A stretch of DNA of 64,000 nucleotides from CAZMXP01 sp964570285 (GCA_964570285.1 CAZMXP010000017.1:1-64000), one strand, 5' to 3'. Shown: positions 9,156 through 18,252, numbered from the stretch's first letter. Numbers and translations: made by a program. Notes: generated by a model from the sequence alone, not told the origin.

Positions 9156-10208
9156 ATGCGATTCGGCACCTTCTTCCTCCCCGGCCCGACGGAGGTCCAC
9201 CCCTTCGTGATGGCGGCCATGTCGCAGCCGATGATCGCGCACCGCGGGCCGGAGACCGCGGCGATGTTCGAGGCGGTGCAGCCGATGCTGCGCGAACTCT
9301 TCGGTACGACGCAGGAGGTCGCGATCGGCGTCTGCTCCTCCACCGGCATGATGGAGGCGGGCCTGCGGCTTCTCCCGCCGGGGCGCGTCCTCTCCCTCGT
9401 CAACGGCGCCTTCTCCGAGCGCTACGCGCAGATCGCCGAAGCCTGCGGCCTCGAGGTGGAGCGGTTCGAGGTGGCGTGGGGAGAGGTCCACGACCCCGAC
9501 GCGGTCCGGGCGCGGCTGCGCAGCCACGTCGGCATCACGGTGGTGCACAGCGAGACCTCGACGGGGGCGCTGCAGCCGCTGGAGGATCTGAGGGGGGCCG
9601 CGGGGGGAGTGCCGCTCGTCGTCGACTCCGTCAGCGGCGTCGGCGGCACCCCCTTCGAGTTCGACCGCTGGGACCTCGGCTACGCCTGCACCGGCTCGCA
9701 GAAGACGCTGGCGCTGCCGCCCGGGCTCGCGTTCGGCGTGGCCTCGAAGAGGCTGCTCGCCACTCCCCCGGGCCCCCTCGGATTCTACTTCGACCTGCGC
9801 AACTACCTCGGCCAGCAGCCTCCCTTCACGCCGGCGCTGCCGCAGATGTACGCGCTGCGCGCGCAGGTGGAGCGGATGGCCATGGAGGGGCTGCCCGCGC
9901 GCTTCGCGCGGCACGCCGCGATGGCGGAGCGCACGCGCGAGTGGGCGAAGGGCCATCCGGCGCTGCGCGTCCTCGCGCCGGAGGGGTTCCGGTCGCCGAC
10001 GGTGACGACCTTCGCGCTGCCCCAGGGCAAGGTCAGCGGGCCGCTGCTGCGCGCGATCGCGAAGCGCGGCTTCACGGTCGCGAGCGGCTACGGGAAGATG
10101 AAGGAGACGACGTTCCGGATCGGCCACATGGGCGACCAGGACCTCGCGACGCTGAACCCGCTGCTCGCCGCGTGCGACGAAGCGCTCGCCGAGTGCGGCA
10201 TTGGATAG
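9156..10208 (+). CDS. Class V aminotransferase (alanine-glyoxylate / serine type)
   Basis: 350 residues, a PLP enzyme of fold type I. Visible features are FLPGPTEVHP at the N-terminus, the phosphate-binding CSSTGMMEAG, the VVDSVSGVGG strand with the cofactor-binding Asp, and the Schiff-base lysine K183 in GSQKTLALPPG. This matches alanine-glyoxylate, serine-pyruvate or phosphoserine aminotransferases and the related 2-aminoethylphosphonate group. The exact donor and acceptor are not clear. It is followed 9 nt later by the rhodanese/MBL gene. Transcription is probably leaderless. Confidence 0.85.
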   Translation: MRFGTFFLPGPTEVHPFVMAAMSQPMIAHRGPETAAMFEAVQPMLRELFGTTQEVAIGVCSSTGMMEAGLRLLPPGRVLSLVNGAFSERYAQIAEACGLEVERFEVAWGEVHDPDAVRARLRSHVGITVVHSETSTGALQPLEDLRGAAGGVPLVVDSVSGVGGTPFEFDRWDLGYACTGSQKTLALPPGLAFGVASKRLLATPPGPLGFYFDLRNYLGQQPPFTPALPQMYALRAQVERMAMEGLPARFARHAAMAERTREWAKGHPALRVLAPEGFRSPTVTTFALPQGKVSGPLLRAIAKRGFTVASGYGKMKETTFRIGHMGDQDLATLNPLLAACDEALAECGIG

Positions 10209-10217
10209 GATGGAAGC

Positions 10218-11372
10218 ATGCCGCAATCGACGCCGACCCCCGAGATGACCGCCGAGGAGCTCGTCGCCGCCGTGGAGGGGGGGGACGAGATCCACCTGCT
10301 CGACGTGCGCGCGCCCTTCCGCCTCGAGAGCGGCAGGATCGACATCCTGCCCGAGGGGAGATTCCACAACATCCAGGGGTCGAAGCTGCTCGCGCTCGAG
10401 GACCCGCTCGCGAGCGGGCTCGATCCCGCGAAGAGGCTCGCGGTCGTCTGCGGCGTCGGCAGCGACAGCCGGAAGATCGCCGAGTACCTGAACGGGCACG
10501 GGTTCAATGCCGCGTCGATCACGCGCGGCATCTCCGGATGGATGGAGGCGACGGTCGCGCGCGAACTGGCGCCGCCGGAGAGCCTCGACCGGCTCGTGCA
10601 GTTCGACCGGATCGGCAAGGGCGCGCTCGGCTACGTGCTCGTCAGCGACGGCCACGCGGTCATCCTCGACCCGCCGCGCCACACGGTGCGCTATCTCGAG
10701 ACGATCGACGCCGCCAGCGCGAAGCTCGCGGCGGTGGCGGACACGCACGCGCACGCCGACTACATCAGCGGCAGCCACCTGCTCGCGCTGCTCGAGGACG
10801 TGCCCTACCGGCTGCACCCGGCCGACGCGGTCTACCCCTACGACGGCACGCCGGGCAGGATCGCGTACGAGGCGGTCGCCGAGGGCTCGACGATCCGCTT
10901 CGGCCGCGCCGAGCTGCGCGTCGTGTGCACGCCCGGGCACACCGAGGGGAGCGTCACCTACCGGCTCGGCGACGACCTGGCGTTCACCGGCGACTTCCTC
11001 TTCGTCGCCTCCGTCGGCCGCCCCGACCTCGGCGGCAAGACCGACGAGTGGACGAAGGTGCTCTGGAAGAGCATCGAGCGCGCGAAGCGCGAGTGGCCGA
11101 AGGGGATGCGCGTCCTGCCCGCGCACTACGCGAGCGCGGCCGAGCGCAACGGCGACCACAGCGTCGGCAGGACGTTCGGCGAGCTGCTTTCCACGAACGG
11201 CCCGCTGCGGATGAAGAGCGAGGCGGAGTTCACCGCCTGGGTCAAGAGCAAGGCGGGCAAGTTCCCCGAGGCCTACAAGACGATCAAGGCGATCAACGTC
11301 GGCCTCAAGAAGGTCAGCGACCTCGAAGCCGAGGAGCTCGAGGCCGGCAAGAACGAGTGTGCGCTGGGGTAG
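10218..11372 (+). CDS. Rhodanese plus metallo-beta-lactamase fold protein (persulfide dioxygenase-like)
   Basis: 384 residues with two domains. An N-terminal rhodanese domain (about 10-112) has C78 in VVCGVGSDS as the sulfur-accepting cysteine. The metallo-beta-lactamase fold (about 125-330) has THAHADYISG (metal ligands H177, H179, D181), CTPGHTEGS, GDFLF and a later PAHY. The combination is typical of ETHE1-like persulfide dioxygenases and sulfur-transfer hydrolases, here with the rhodanese first rather than last. A lysine- and glutamate-rich tail (about 335-384) follows. Likely role: oxidation or transfer of glutathione- or protein-bound sulfur. Confidence 0.8.
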   Translation: MPQSTPTPEMTAEELVAAVEGGDEIHLLDVRAPFRLESGRIDILPEGRFHNIQGSKLLALEDPLASGLDPAKRLAVVCGVGSDSRKIAEYLNGHGFNAASITRGISGWMEATVARELAPPESLDRLVQFDRIGKGALGYVLVSDGHAVILDPPRHTVRYLETIDAASAKLAAVADTHAHADYISGSHLLALLEDVPYRLHPADAVYPYDGTPGRIAYEAVAEGSTIRFGRAELRVVCTPGHTEGSVTYRLGDDLAFTGDFLFVASVGRPDLGGKTDEWTKVLWKSIERAKREWPKGMRVLPAHYASAAERNGDHSVGRTFGELLSTNGPLRMKSEAEFTAWVKSKAGKFPEAYKTIKAINVGLKKVSDLEAEELEAGKNECALG

Positions 11373-11438
11373 AAACCCGTCGGGAGCGTGGTTGCCTGCG
11401 GTGTGGGCGTCGCGGGCCGACGGGTTTCTACCCTAGCG
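11362..11438. repeat. 21-bp inverted repeat at a gene end
   Basis: Arms at 11362-11382 and 11418-11438 pair at 20 of 21 positions around a 35-nt centre. The left arm contains the TAG stop of the MBL gene, and each arm holds its own small GGGT/ACCC hairpin. It could serve as a terminator, but there is no T-run. Confidence 0.6.
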
Positions 11439-11490
11439 CGGGGGCGCGCGGGGAGGTCTGGGGTCGGTCGCCGCGGGGGGGGATCTCGTA

Positions 11491-13275
11491 GTGGAACTAG
11501 TGAGCCAGGCTCCGTACTGGATCCTCGTCGCGGCCTTGGGCGTAGGCACGGCAAGCGCGGATCCGCTGGACGGGAGGGTCCGCTCGTTTCGGGTGTCGTT
11601 CCCGCTCTGCTGGGAGGGGGGGGAGGGGCCGGGGGGGGAGGGGCGGCGGCTCGCCGCGTACGCGCTCGCGATGACGGGAGGCGGGATGACGCTCGCCCGC
11701 GTGGCGGGCGAGGGAGATGTCGAGACGAGGCGGGCCGCGCTCTGGGCGCTCCAGTTCGCGCCTGACGCGCCCTACGAGGAGAGCATCCGAAAGGCGGCGG
11801 GCGACTACAGGCTCTACGACGTGAGGTTGGAGTTGGCTCTTGCCGCCGGCCCGGGCAGTCCCGCGGCGCGCGACGTCTGGGCCAGGGTCTTCGGGGTCGG
11901 TCGCGTCGCCGACTGGCCGCCCGCCGCGGTCGCCCGCATGGACCCCGAACTGAAGCAGACGCGGCCGGCGCTCCGCCGCGCGGTCGCCTCCGGCGACGAG
12001 GCGACGCGATGCGCCGCCCTGCGGCTCATCACCGAAGCGGGAGCCGAGGACCGCGAAGTGCTCGCCGCGGCGCTGTCCCTCTCACGCCACGGGTCGTACC
12101 GCACGCGGTACTGGGCGGCGGAGTACGTGGCTACGTGCGGTCTCGGGGAGCCGCGCGCGTTCGACGCCCTGCTGCACGCCGTCTCGCAGGGTGCCGGCGA
12201 GAGGGCGGCATGGGCGCTGCTGCGATTCAAGGACCGGGCGGCCGAGATCGAGGAGGCGCTCCTCCGGGCGAGTTTCATCGGCCACGAGGAGAGGGTCCGC
12301 GTCGCCCAGGTGCTCTACCGCCTGGGAGCGGTGCCGGAGATGGTCGTCCGTGCGCTGAGCGGTGCCGCCGGCGGGAGCTGGCAGCGGTACGGTGTGCCCG
12401 TCGAGCCTTCGCTCTCGATGTTGAGGGACTCGCCCCCGTGCCAGGAGATCGTGCTCCGGCAGGCGTACCCGGTTCTCCCCAAGCTCGGGCTCGGGGCCGA
12501 CCGGTACGGAGCGCACTTCGCCGCGCAGGTGAACCGGCAGCGTTGCACCGCCACGGTTCTGGATGCGCTTCCCGTCGAGCTGTTGGCGCGGGAGGAGGTC
12601 CGCGCCGCGGTGCGGCGCCATGCGGAGTCCGGGGAGGCCGCGATCGCGCTGGCGGCACGGCTCGCCCTGTGGAGGGGAGACGTGGATCGCGCGGATCTCG
12701 TCGCGTGGGCGCGCGAACACCCGCGGGACCGCGCAGGGTTCCTGCGCTCCGTGGAGCCTGTGCGCGGCGACGCGAGGCACGAGCTGGACGGCGCTCTCGT
12801 GGAGATGCTCTTCGATCCGCCGCAGCTCGATCGGCTGTCGCGATTCCGTCCGTTCGCCAGCGAGATCCGGACCAGGGTCGAGCCGCTCCTGCTCGAGCCG
12901 CGGCACACGTTCGATGCAGCGCGGTGCCTCGCGGAGCTCGGCTTCCGGTCGCCCGCCATCGCGGCCGGGCTGAAGTCCCGGCTAGTCAACCCGTCGCCAG
13001 CCTGCGCCGAGGCCGCGATGAGGGCCTGCGCCGCCGCGGGAGTCGACCTTGTCGAGGCGTACACGGAGCGGCTGCCGGACTCGCGCGCGTGCCTGTGGCT
13101 CGGTCTCGCGGGGGGGGCGTCGGCCGGCGCCGCGCCGGCGCTCGTGCGCCTCATCGCGGACGCGGAGTGCGGTCCCGCGGCGCTCTGGGCCCTCGGCGAG
13201 ATCCGGGCACCGCTGGACGACGAGGCTCACGGTCGCATCGTCGCGCTGCTCTTCGTGGCGGAGCCGCCGCGCTAG
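11491..13275 (+). CDS. Exported HEAT-like repeat protein, function unknown
   Basis: 594 residues. A hydrophobic stretch near the N-terminus (WILVAALGVGTASA) looks like a signal peptide; the rest is alanine-, leucine- and arginine-rich helical pairs typical of HEAT-like or PBS-lyase-type scaffolds (for example ATRCAALRLI, TRYWAAEYVATCG, GPAALWALGEIRAP). No catalytic motif was recognised. GTG at 11491 or GTG at 11500 could be the start. A (G8)A(G4)CC(G8) tract near residue 45 encodes EGGEGPGGEG. The start lies in one copy of a 19-bp direct repeat, and the gene's end is next to the other copy. Its TAG overlaps the convergent aat stop. Confidence 0.6.
   Translation: MELVSQAPYWILVAALGVGTASADPLDGRVRSFRVSFPLCWEGGEGPGGEGRRLAAYALAMTGGGMTLARVAGEGDVETRRAALWALQFAPDAPYEESIRKAAGDYRLYDVRLELALAAGPGSPAARDVWARVFGVGRVADWPPAAVARMDPELKQTRPALRRAVASGDEATRCAALRLITEAGAEDREVLAAALSLSRHGSYRTRYWAAEYVATCGLGEPRAFDALLHAVSQGAGERAAWALLRFKDRAAEIEEALLRASFIGHEERVRVAQVLYRLGAVPEMVVRALSGAAGGSWQRYGVPVEPSLSMLRDSPPCQEIVLRQAYPVLPKLGLGADRYGAHFAAQVNRQRCTATVLDALPVELLAREEVRAAVRRHAESGEAAIALAARLALWRGDVDRADLVAWAREHPRDRAGFLRSVEPVRGDARHELDGALVEMLFDPPQLDRLSRFRPFASEIRTRVEPLLLEPRHTFDAARCLAELGFRSPAIAAGLKSRLVNPSPACAEAAMRACAAAGVDLVEAYTERLPDSRACLWLGLAGGASAGAAPALVRLIADAECGPAALWALGEIRAPLDDEAHGRIVALLFVAEPPR
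11496..11514 (+). repeat. 19-bp direct repeat, left copy
   Basis: ACTAGTGAGCCAGGCTCCG matches the copy at 13288-13306 at 17 of 19 positions. Its core GAGCCAGGCTC is itself a palindrome. It overlaps the start of the HEAT-like gene. Confidence 0.6.
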
Positions 13276-13948
13276 GACCAGAGCGATACTAATGAGCCTG
13301 GCTCCGCTCGGAGGCGGGCGAGGAAGTCGGCTCGGGGGATCGGGCGGGCGCCGAGGCGGGCCATGTGGGCGGTCTGCTGCTGGCAGTCGAGGAGCGTGTT
13401 GCCTCGGGCGTCGAGGCGGCGCACCAGCGCAACGAGGGCGACCTTGCTCGCGTCGGGCTCGCGGTGGAACATCGACTCGCCGAAGAACGTGGCGCCCATC
13501 GACACGCCATAGATGCCTCCGGCGAGGCGGCCGTCGCGCCAGCTCTCCGCGCAGTGGGCGTGGCCCTCCCGGTGCAGCCGCACGTAGGCCTCCCGCATCG
13601 CCTTCGTGATCCAGCTTCCGCCGCGCCGGTCGGCGCAGCCGCCGATCACCTGCTCGAAGGCGGTGTCGAACCGCACCTCGAAGCGGCCCGAGCGGATCGT
13701 GCGCTCGAGGCGGCGGCTGACGCGGATCTCGCGCGGGAAGAGCACGAACCGCGGATCGGGCGACCACCAGAGCAGCGGCGCCCGCTCCGAGACCGGCCAC
13801 GGGAAGATGCCCGCCGCGTAGGCCGCCAGCAGCCGCCCCGTCGAGAGGTCGCCGCCGATGGCGAGGGGCCCGTCCGGCGGCGCGAGGGCGGGATCGGGGA
13901 ACTCGTGCGCCTCGCCGAGTGCCGCGATCCCCCCCGCGCCCCCCCCAC
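13272..13948 (-). CDS. aat: Leucyl/phenylalanyl-tRNA--protein transferase (start uncertain or frameshifted)
   Basis: The enzyme adds Leu or Phe to the N-terminus of proteins with Arg or Lys ends, marking them for ClpS/ClpAP. The frame reads FPDPALAPPDGPLAIGGDLS, AAYAAGIFPW, LLWWSPDPRFVL, then HCAESW, LAGGIYGVSMGATFFGESMFH and LLDCQQQTAHMARLG, so the whole core is present. The frame upstream of FPDP has no ATG, GTG or TTG before it runs into the next gene. A GTG at 13948 after GGAGG would serve but is out of frame, separated by G-runs of seven and eight; a one- or two-base indel in those runs is the simplest explanation. The only in-frame GTG (13745) would delete the conserved N-terminus. Its stop overlaps the convergent HEAT gene. 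Confidence 0.8.
13288..13306 (+). repeat. 19-bp direct repeat, right copy
   Basis: ACTAATGAGCCTGGCTCCG, in the same orientation as the copy at 11496-11514. It forms the last codons of aat on the minus strand, giving the tail EPGSLVSLWS. Confidence 0.6.
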
Positions 13949-13957
13949 CTCGACCTC

Positions 13958-15211
13958 CTAGCGCGGGAAGTCGGGGATCTGGCCCATCAGGCGCTTGTTG
14001 ACCTCCTCGGCGGCCTCGCCGGCGCGCTTGGCGAGTTCGGGGTCCGTCACGCTGTCGCGGATGACGACGAGGGTGTCGAAGCTTTCCTTCGTCGGGTAGC
14101 GGCGCAGCGTGCCCACCGCGTTGCCGACCTCCGGGTCGTTCGGGTTGGACTGCACGCGCTCCTTCATCAGCAGCACGGCGGAGGCGCCGCCGCCGGCGCG
14201 CACGTAGCGGCCGGCGTGCTGGTAGAAGCGCTTGCCGTCGGGGATGCTGCGCAGGAACTGCGACGCGGTCTTGTGCGCATCCTCGGTGCCCGCGCGGCCG
14301 AGCGCGTCGATCTCGCGGCGGAAGTCGCCCTCCGCGGGGTTCAACCGCTCCTGGATCAGCGGCACCGCGCCCGGGTCGCCGAGGTAGGCGAGCGCGCCGA
14401 GGATGTCGCCCTGGGTCTCCTTGTCCTTCTCCTTGCGCAGCTCGTCGCGCAGCGGGCCGATCATCTGTTTATCGCCCGACATCGCCATGGCGAAGACCTG
14501 CATGCGCTTCGCCGCGTTGCCCATCATCGGAATGTTGCCCATGCCGGGCATGACGCCCCCCTGCTGCAGGAAGATGCCGACGAGCGTCTGGCTGAGCTGC
14601 TCGCTGCCTGGGGCGTTGCTGCCGACGTAGAAGGCCGCCCCCATCATCGCCCCCTGCTTGAACCACGGGTTGGTGTTGGCGTCGAGCAGCAGGTAGTTCA
14701 GGAAGCCGATGAACGCGCGCTCCTGCGCCGTGAAGACCTTGCCCACCTTGTAGAGCTGGTCGATCCGGAAGTCGCTCTGCGCGGGCATGAACTTCGCCTT
14801 GAAGATGATGTCCTCGAGCAGGCGCCGCAGCAGCGGGTAGCCCTTCTCCCCCATGCGCAGAAGCCGCTCGATGACCTCGATCAGCCAGTCGACGTTGTTG
14901 CTCGCGTAGGTCTCGAGCATCAGCCGCTCGACCGCCTCGGGGGAGTCGTCGGGCCACGGGTTGGCCTCGGCCGCGCCCGCCGCGGCCTTCGCCGCGAGCT
15001 CGGCGCGCAGCCGCTCGATCTCGGCGCGCAGCTGCGCGATGAGATCCTCCTGGTCGCGGGCGGCCCGCGCAGTTTCCGCCTCGACCGCGGAGGCGGTGCG
15101 CGCGCCGCGCCTCCCGCCCCCCCCTTCCTCCTGCTGTGCCGCCCAGAAGATGCCCGCGCCGGCGACTCCCCCCGCGAGGAGGAGCGCCACGATCTGCAGT
15201 GTGCTTTTCAC
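13958..15211 (-). CDS. Membrane-anchored coiled-coil/helical-repeat protein, function unknown
   Basis: 417 residues. N-terminal hydrophobic anchor (LQIVALLLAGGVAGAGIFWAA), a low-complexity EEGGGGRRG stretch, a short coiled coil (about 50-80, EDLIAQLRAEIERLRAELAAK), then a helical region with weak HEAT-like character (AYLGDPGAVPLIQERL) that may pack as a scaffold. No enzyme motif was seen. GTG start with GGGAG upstream; a TAGAAT box about 28 nt before it could be the -10. Ends close to aat, which may share its transcript. Confidence 0.6.
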   Translation of the reverse strand: MKSTLQIVALLLAGGVAGAGIFWAAQQEEGGGGRRGARTASAVEAETARAARDQEDLIAQLRAEIERLRAELAAKAAAGAAEANPWPDDSPEAVERLMLETYASNNVDWLIEVIERLLRMGEKGYPLLRRLLEDIIFKAKFMPAQSDFRIDQLYKVGKVFTAQERAFIGFLNYLLLDANTNPWFKQGAMMGAAFYVGSNAPGSEQLSQTLVGIFLQQGGVMPGMGNIPMMGNAAKRMQVFAMAMSGDKQMIGPLRDELRKEKDKETQGDILGALAYLGDPGAVPLIQERLNPAEGDFRREIDALGRAGTEDAHKTASQFLRSIPDGKRFYQHAGRYVRAGGGASAVLLMKERVQSNPNDPEVGNAVGTLRRYPTKESFDTLVVIRDSVTDPELAKRAGEAAEEVNKRLMGQIPDFPR

Positions 15212-15289
15212 GGAGACTCCCGTGGGACCGCGGGCAATTCTACCCCGCGCGCGGCCTTCCGCGACTCTTTCGCGGGGGGGCGCGCCGGT

Positions 15290-15303
15290 TACGATCCAGC
15301 CCC
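15290..15303 (+). promoter_or_regulatory. Leaderless -10 box of the LOG-family gene
   Basis: TACGAT (15290-15295) is followed by 8 nt and then the ATG; there is no Shine-Dalgarno sequence. Confidence 0.5.
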
Positions 15304-16473
15304 ATGCCCCAGGACCGGCGCCGGTACGAGCTTCGCGACCCGAACCTCAACCGCCAGCTCGAGGATCTCGTCGCCGAGGCGCAGAAGGTGCACGGCCCCT
15401 CCGAGGACGGCGAGATGCTGCGCCAGATCCTCGTCACCGGCCTCCGCCTGCTCTCCGACCGGACGCCGCGCGCCGACCTGAAGCTGATCAACAGCGCGCT
15501 GAAGGAGCTGCGCCACGCGCTCTTCACCTTCGCGCCCTACGAGCACGTGCGCAAGGTGGCGATCTTCGGCAGCGCGCGCACGCCGCATGAGGCGCCGGAG
15601 TGGAAGTGCGCCCACGAGTTCGCGGAGCGCCTCGCGCGCGCGGGGTGGATGGTCATCACCGGGGCGGGCGACGGCATCATGGGCGCCGCGCAGGGGGGCG
15701 CGGGGCGCGAGAAGTCGTTCGGCGTCAACATCCGGCTGCCCTTCGAGCAGGCCGCCAACCGGGTCATCGCGGGCGACAAGAAGCTCGTGAACTTCCGCTA
15801 CTTCTTCACGCGCAAGCTGGTCTTCGTGAAGGAGTCGCACGCGATCGCGCTCTTCCCCGGCGGGTTCGGCACGCACGACGAGGGCTACGAGGCGCTGACG
15901 CTCGTGCAGACGGGCAAGAGCGAGCTGATCCCGATCGTCTTCGTCGACGCGAAGGGGGGCACCTACTGGAGCTCGTGGGAGCGGTACGTCAAGGAGCACC
16001 TGCACGCGCGCGGGCTCATCAGCGCCGACGATCTCGCGCTCTTCAAGGTCACCGACAGCGTCGACGACGCCGTGGCCGAGGTGTTGCAGTTCTACCGCAA
16101 CTACCACTCGAGCCGCTACGTGCGCGAGCTTCTCGTGCTGCGCGTGCACCGCGCGCCCGACGCGGGCCAGCTCGGGGCGCTCAACCGCGAGTTCAAGGAC
16201 ATCCTCGTCTCCGGCGCCATCGAGACGCGCGGGCCGCTGGCCGAGGAGCGCGGCGAGTGCCCCGACTTCGCGCGCGTCACGCTGCACTTCAACCGGCGCG
16301 ACGTCGGCCGCGTGCGCAGGCTGGTCGACCGCCTCAACGGGTTCGGCCCGGACACGCCCCCGCCCCCCCAGGAGGCCTCGCCGCACGAGATCATCGCGCA
16401 GCGCCTCCCGCCCGGAGCCGAGCGCGAGGAGGACGACCTCGGCATGTCGCCGCCCCGCCGGCAGGGGAGCTGA
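15304..16473 (+). CDS. LOG-family nucleotide 5'-monophosphate nucleosidase (PpnN-like)
   Basis: 389 residues. The Rossmann-like lysine-decarboxylase/LOG fold shows FGSARTP, VITGAGDGIMGAAQGGA, and the signature PGGFGTHDEGYEALTLVQTGK (about 184-204), whose GGxGTxxE holds the catalytic glutamate. LOG proteins cut the base from AMP-type nucleotides; extra N- and C-terminal regions, as here, resemble the larger PpnN type that handles purine and pyrimidine monophosphates. The ATG at 15304 is preferred over an upstream open extension because of the leaderless -10 box. The tail is proline-rich (TPPPPQEAS). The AOR-like gene follows 12 nt later. Confidence 0.8.
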   Translation: MPQDRRRYELRDPNLNRQLEDLVAEAQKVHGPSEDGEMLRQILVTGLRLLSDRTPRADLKLINSALKELRHALFTFAPYEHVRKVAIFGSARTPHEAPEWKCAHEFAERLARAGWMVITGAGDGIMGAAQGGAGREKSFGVNIRLPFEQAANRVIAGDKKLVNFRYFFTRKLVFVKESHAIALFPGGFGTHDEGYEALTLVQTGKSELIPIVFVDAKGGTYWSSWERYVKEHLHARGLISADDLALFKVTDSVDDAVAEVLQFYRNYHSSRYVRELLVLRVHRAPDAGQLGALNREFKDILVSGAIETRGPLAEERGECPDFARVTLHFNRRDVGRVRRLVDRLNGFGPDTPPPPQEASPHEIIAQRLPPGAEREEDDLGMSPPRRQGS

Positions 16474-16485
16474 GCGGCCCGGGGG

Positions 16486-18252
16486 ATGCGCGAGCGCACC
16501 TTCCTCCGCCACCACGTCGACCTGGGGACGGCGTCCGTGCGCGAGGAGCGCCGCGCGTGCCGCGACCTCGAGGAGGCGCTCGGCGGCATCGCGCGCGCGC
16601 TGCGCCACCTCGAGTCGCGCGAGGTTCCCGACCCCTTCGCCCCCGCGGCCCCCCTCCTCTGCAACCTCGGCGCGCTGAGCGGCGGCGCCCTCATGACCGG
16701 CCTTCGCACCTTCTTCACCGCCTTCAGCCCGCTCAAGACCTCGCGGCGCGGCGCGCCCGCGCCGATCTGGAGCGCGGGGAGCGACCGCTTCGCCGTCCAC
16801 CTGCGCGCGCTCGGCGTGGAGGAGATCGTCTTCACCGGTCGCGCGCGCTCTCCCACCCTCGTGGTCATCGGAAGGGGTCCGGGGATCCGGTTCGAGTCCG
16901 CGCAGGACCTCGCGGGCCTGCCCGTCAACGCGAAGATCCAGGCGCTGAAGTTGCGCTTCCCCGGCGCGCACTTCGCCGTCCTCGGACCCGCGGGCGAACA
17001 CTGGCAGACCGTCCGCTACGCCGCGATCGCGCTCTCGACGCAGAACCAGCTCGACAGCGGCGACAACAAGCCGCGCTTCTGCGGGCGCGGCGGCCTCGGC
17101 GGCGTCATGGGCAGCAAGAACCTGCTCGCGATCGTGGCCGAGGCGCCGGAGCGGCTGCCTCCGGTGCCGCCGTCGCTGAAGGCGCTGAACCTCGAGGTCG
17201 CCCGCGGCGAGGGGAGCCGCCGCTACCGCGACGCCGACCGGGGCCGCGGCGCGGGCGGGACCTGGTTCCTCTACGAGGCGCTCGGGCCCGTGCACGCGCT
17301 GCCCGAGCGCAACTTCGCGCCGACGGGCACCGGCGCCCCCGCGGCGCTCGCGCGCCCGGCCGTCGAGGCGCACGCGGAGGTGAGGGACGAGTCCTGCTAC
17401 CGCTGCGGCATCGCCTGCCACAAGAACGTCTACGGGCCCTCGGGGTTTCGCGCGAAGATCGACTACGAGCCGCTGAACCTGCTCGGCAGCAACCTCGGCC
17501 TCGACGACTTCGACGCCGTCGCGCCGCTGATCGCGCTCGTCGACGAGATGGGCCTCGACGCGATCTCCTGCGGCGCGACGCTCTCCTACGCGATGGAGTA
17601 CAACCGCCGCCACCCCGGGGCCCCGATCGCGGAGGGCCTCGCGTTCGGCGACGCGGACGGCGCCGCCCGCGCGATCCGCGCGATCGCGGAGGGCCGCCTT
17701 CCGCAGCTCGGCCAGGGCGTCCGCCGCCTCGCCGACGCGACTGGCGAGCGCGACTACGCGATGGAGTGCAAGGGCCTCGAGCTGCCCGCCTACCTGCCGC
17801 ACACCAACCCGGGCTACCCGTTCGCGCTCGCGGGCGGCCACATGTCGATGCGCACCTACCTGCTGCTGATGTTCGAGCGCGAGACGGGCCTCGACTACTG
17901 GGTCGACGCGATCACGCGCCGCGGCCCGATGATCCTGCGCGACGACCTGCTCGGCGCCTGCAAGTTCAGCGGCATGAAGGACGAGGCGATGTGCGACGCG
18001 CTGCGCGAGGCGGCCGGCATCGACGCGACCCCCGACGAACTGCGCCGCGCTGTGCTGCGCACGCACCTGCGCGGCTACCGCCACGAGCGACGCCTCGGCT
18101 TCGCGGAGGAGGACTACGACCTGCCCGCCGCGGCGCACGAGCCCCTCCTCCCCCTCGCGCTCCCCCACTTCCTGACGCGCGGGTTCTTCGCCGAGCTCAA
18201 GCGGCGCGTCCTCGCCCGCTTCGACGCGATGCTGGTCGAGGAGGGGCTCTAG
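16486..18252 (+). CDS. Aldehyde:ferredoxin oxidoreductase-family protein
   Basis: 588 residues, near the usual length of tungsten/molybdenum AORs. The pterin-binding CGRGGLGGVMGSKNL is followed by CYRCGIACHK (C304, C307, C311) and a distant C491 in GACKF that complete the 4Fe-4S site. ALPERNF and DYEPLNLLGSN are also AOR-like. Such enzymes oxidise aldehydes or related substrates with ferredoxin as acceptor in the cytosol; the substrate cannot be read from sequence. A MoaD-like gene lies tail-to-tail, fitting a pterin cofactor need. The AOR and MoaD stop codons overlap. Confidence 0.85.
   Translation: MRERTFLRHHVDLGTASVREERRACRDLEEALGGIARALRHLESREVPDPFAPAAPLLCNLGALSGGALMTGLRTFFTAFSPLKTSRRGAPAPIWSAGSDRFAVHLRALGVEEIVFTGRARSPTLVVIGRGPGIRFESAQDLAGLPVNAKIQALKLRFPGAHFAVLGPAGEHWQTVRYAAIALSTQNQLDSGDNKPRFCGRGGLGGVMGSKNLLAIVAEAPERLPPVPPSLKALNLEVARGEGSRRYRDADRGRGAGGTWFLYEALGPVHALPERNFAPTGTGAPAALARPAVEAHAEVRDESCYRCGIACHKNVYGPSGFRAKIDYEPLNLLGSNLGLDDFDAVAPLIALVDEMGLDAISCGATLSYAMEYNRRHPGAPIAEGLAFGDADGAARAIRAIAEGRLPQLGQGVRRLADATGERDYAMECKGLELPAYLPHTNPGYPFALAGGHMSMRTYLLLMFERETGLDYWVDAITRRGPMILRDDLLGACKFSGMKDEAMCDALREAAGIDATPDELRRAVLRTHLRGYRHERRLGFAEEDYDLPAAAHEPLLPLALPHFLTRGFFAELKRRVLARFDAMLVEEGL

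Noticed and set aside
13272..13745. A 157-residue aat starting at the in-frame GTG
   Set aside because: It would lose the conserved PDGPLAIGGDLS and GIFPW blocks that are present in the same frame upstream.
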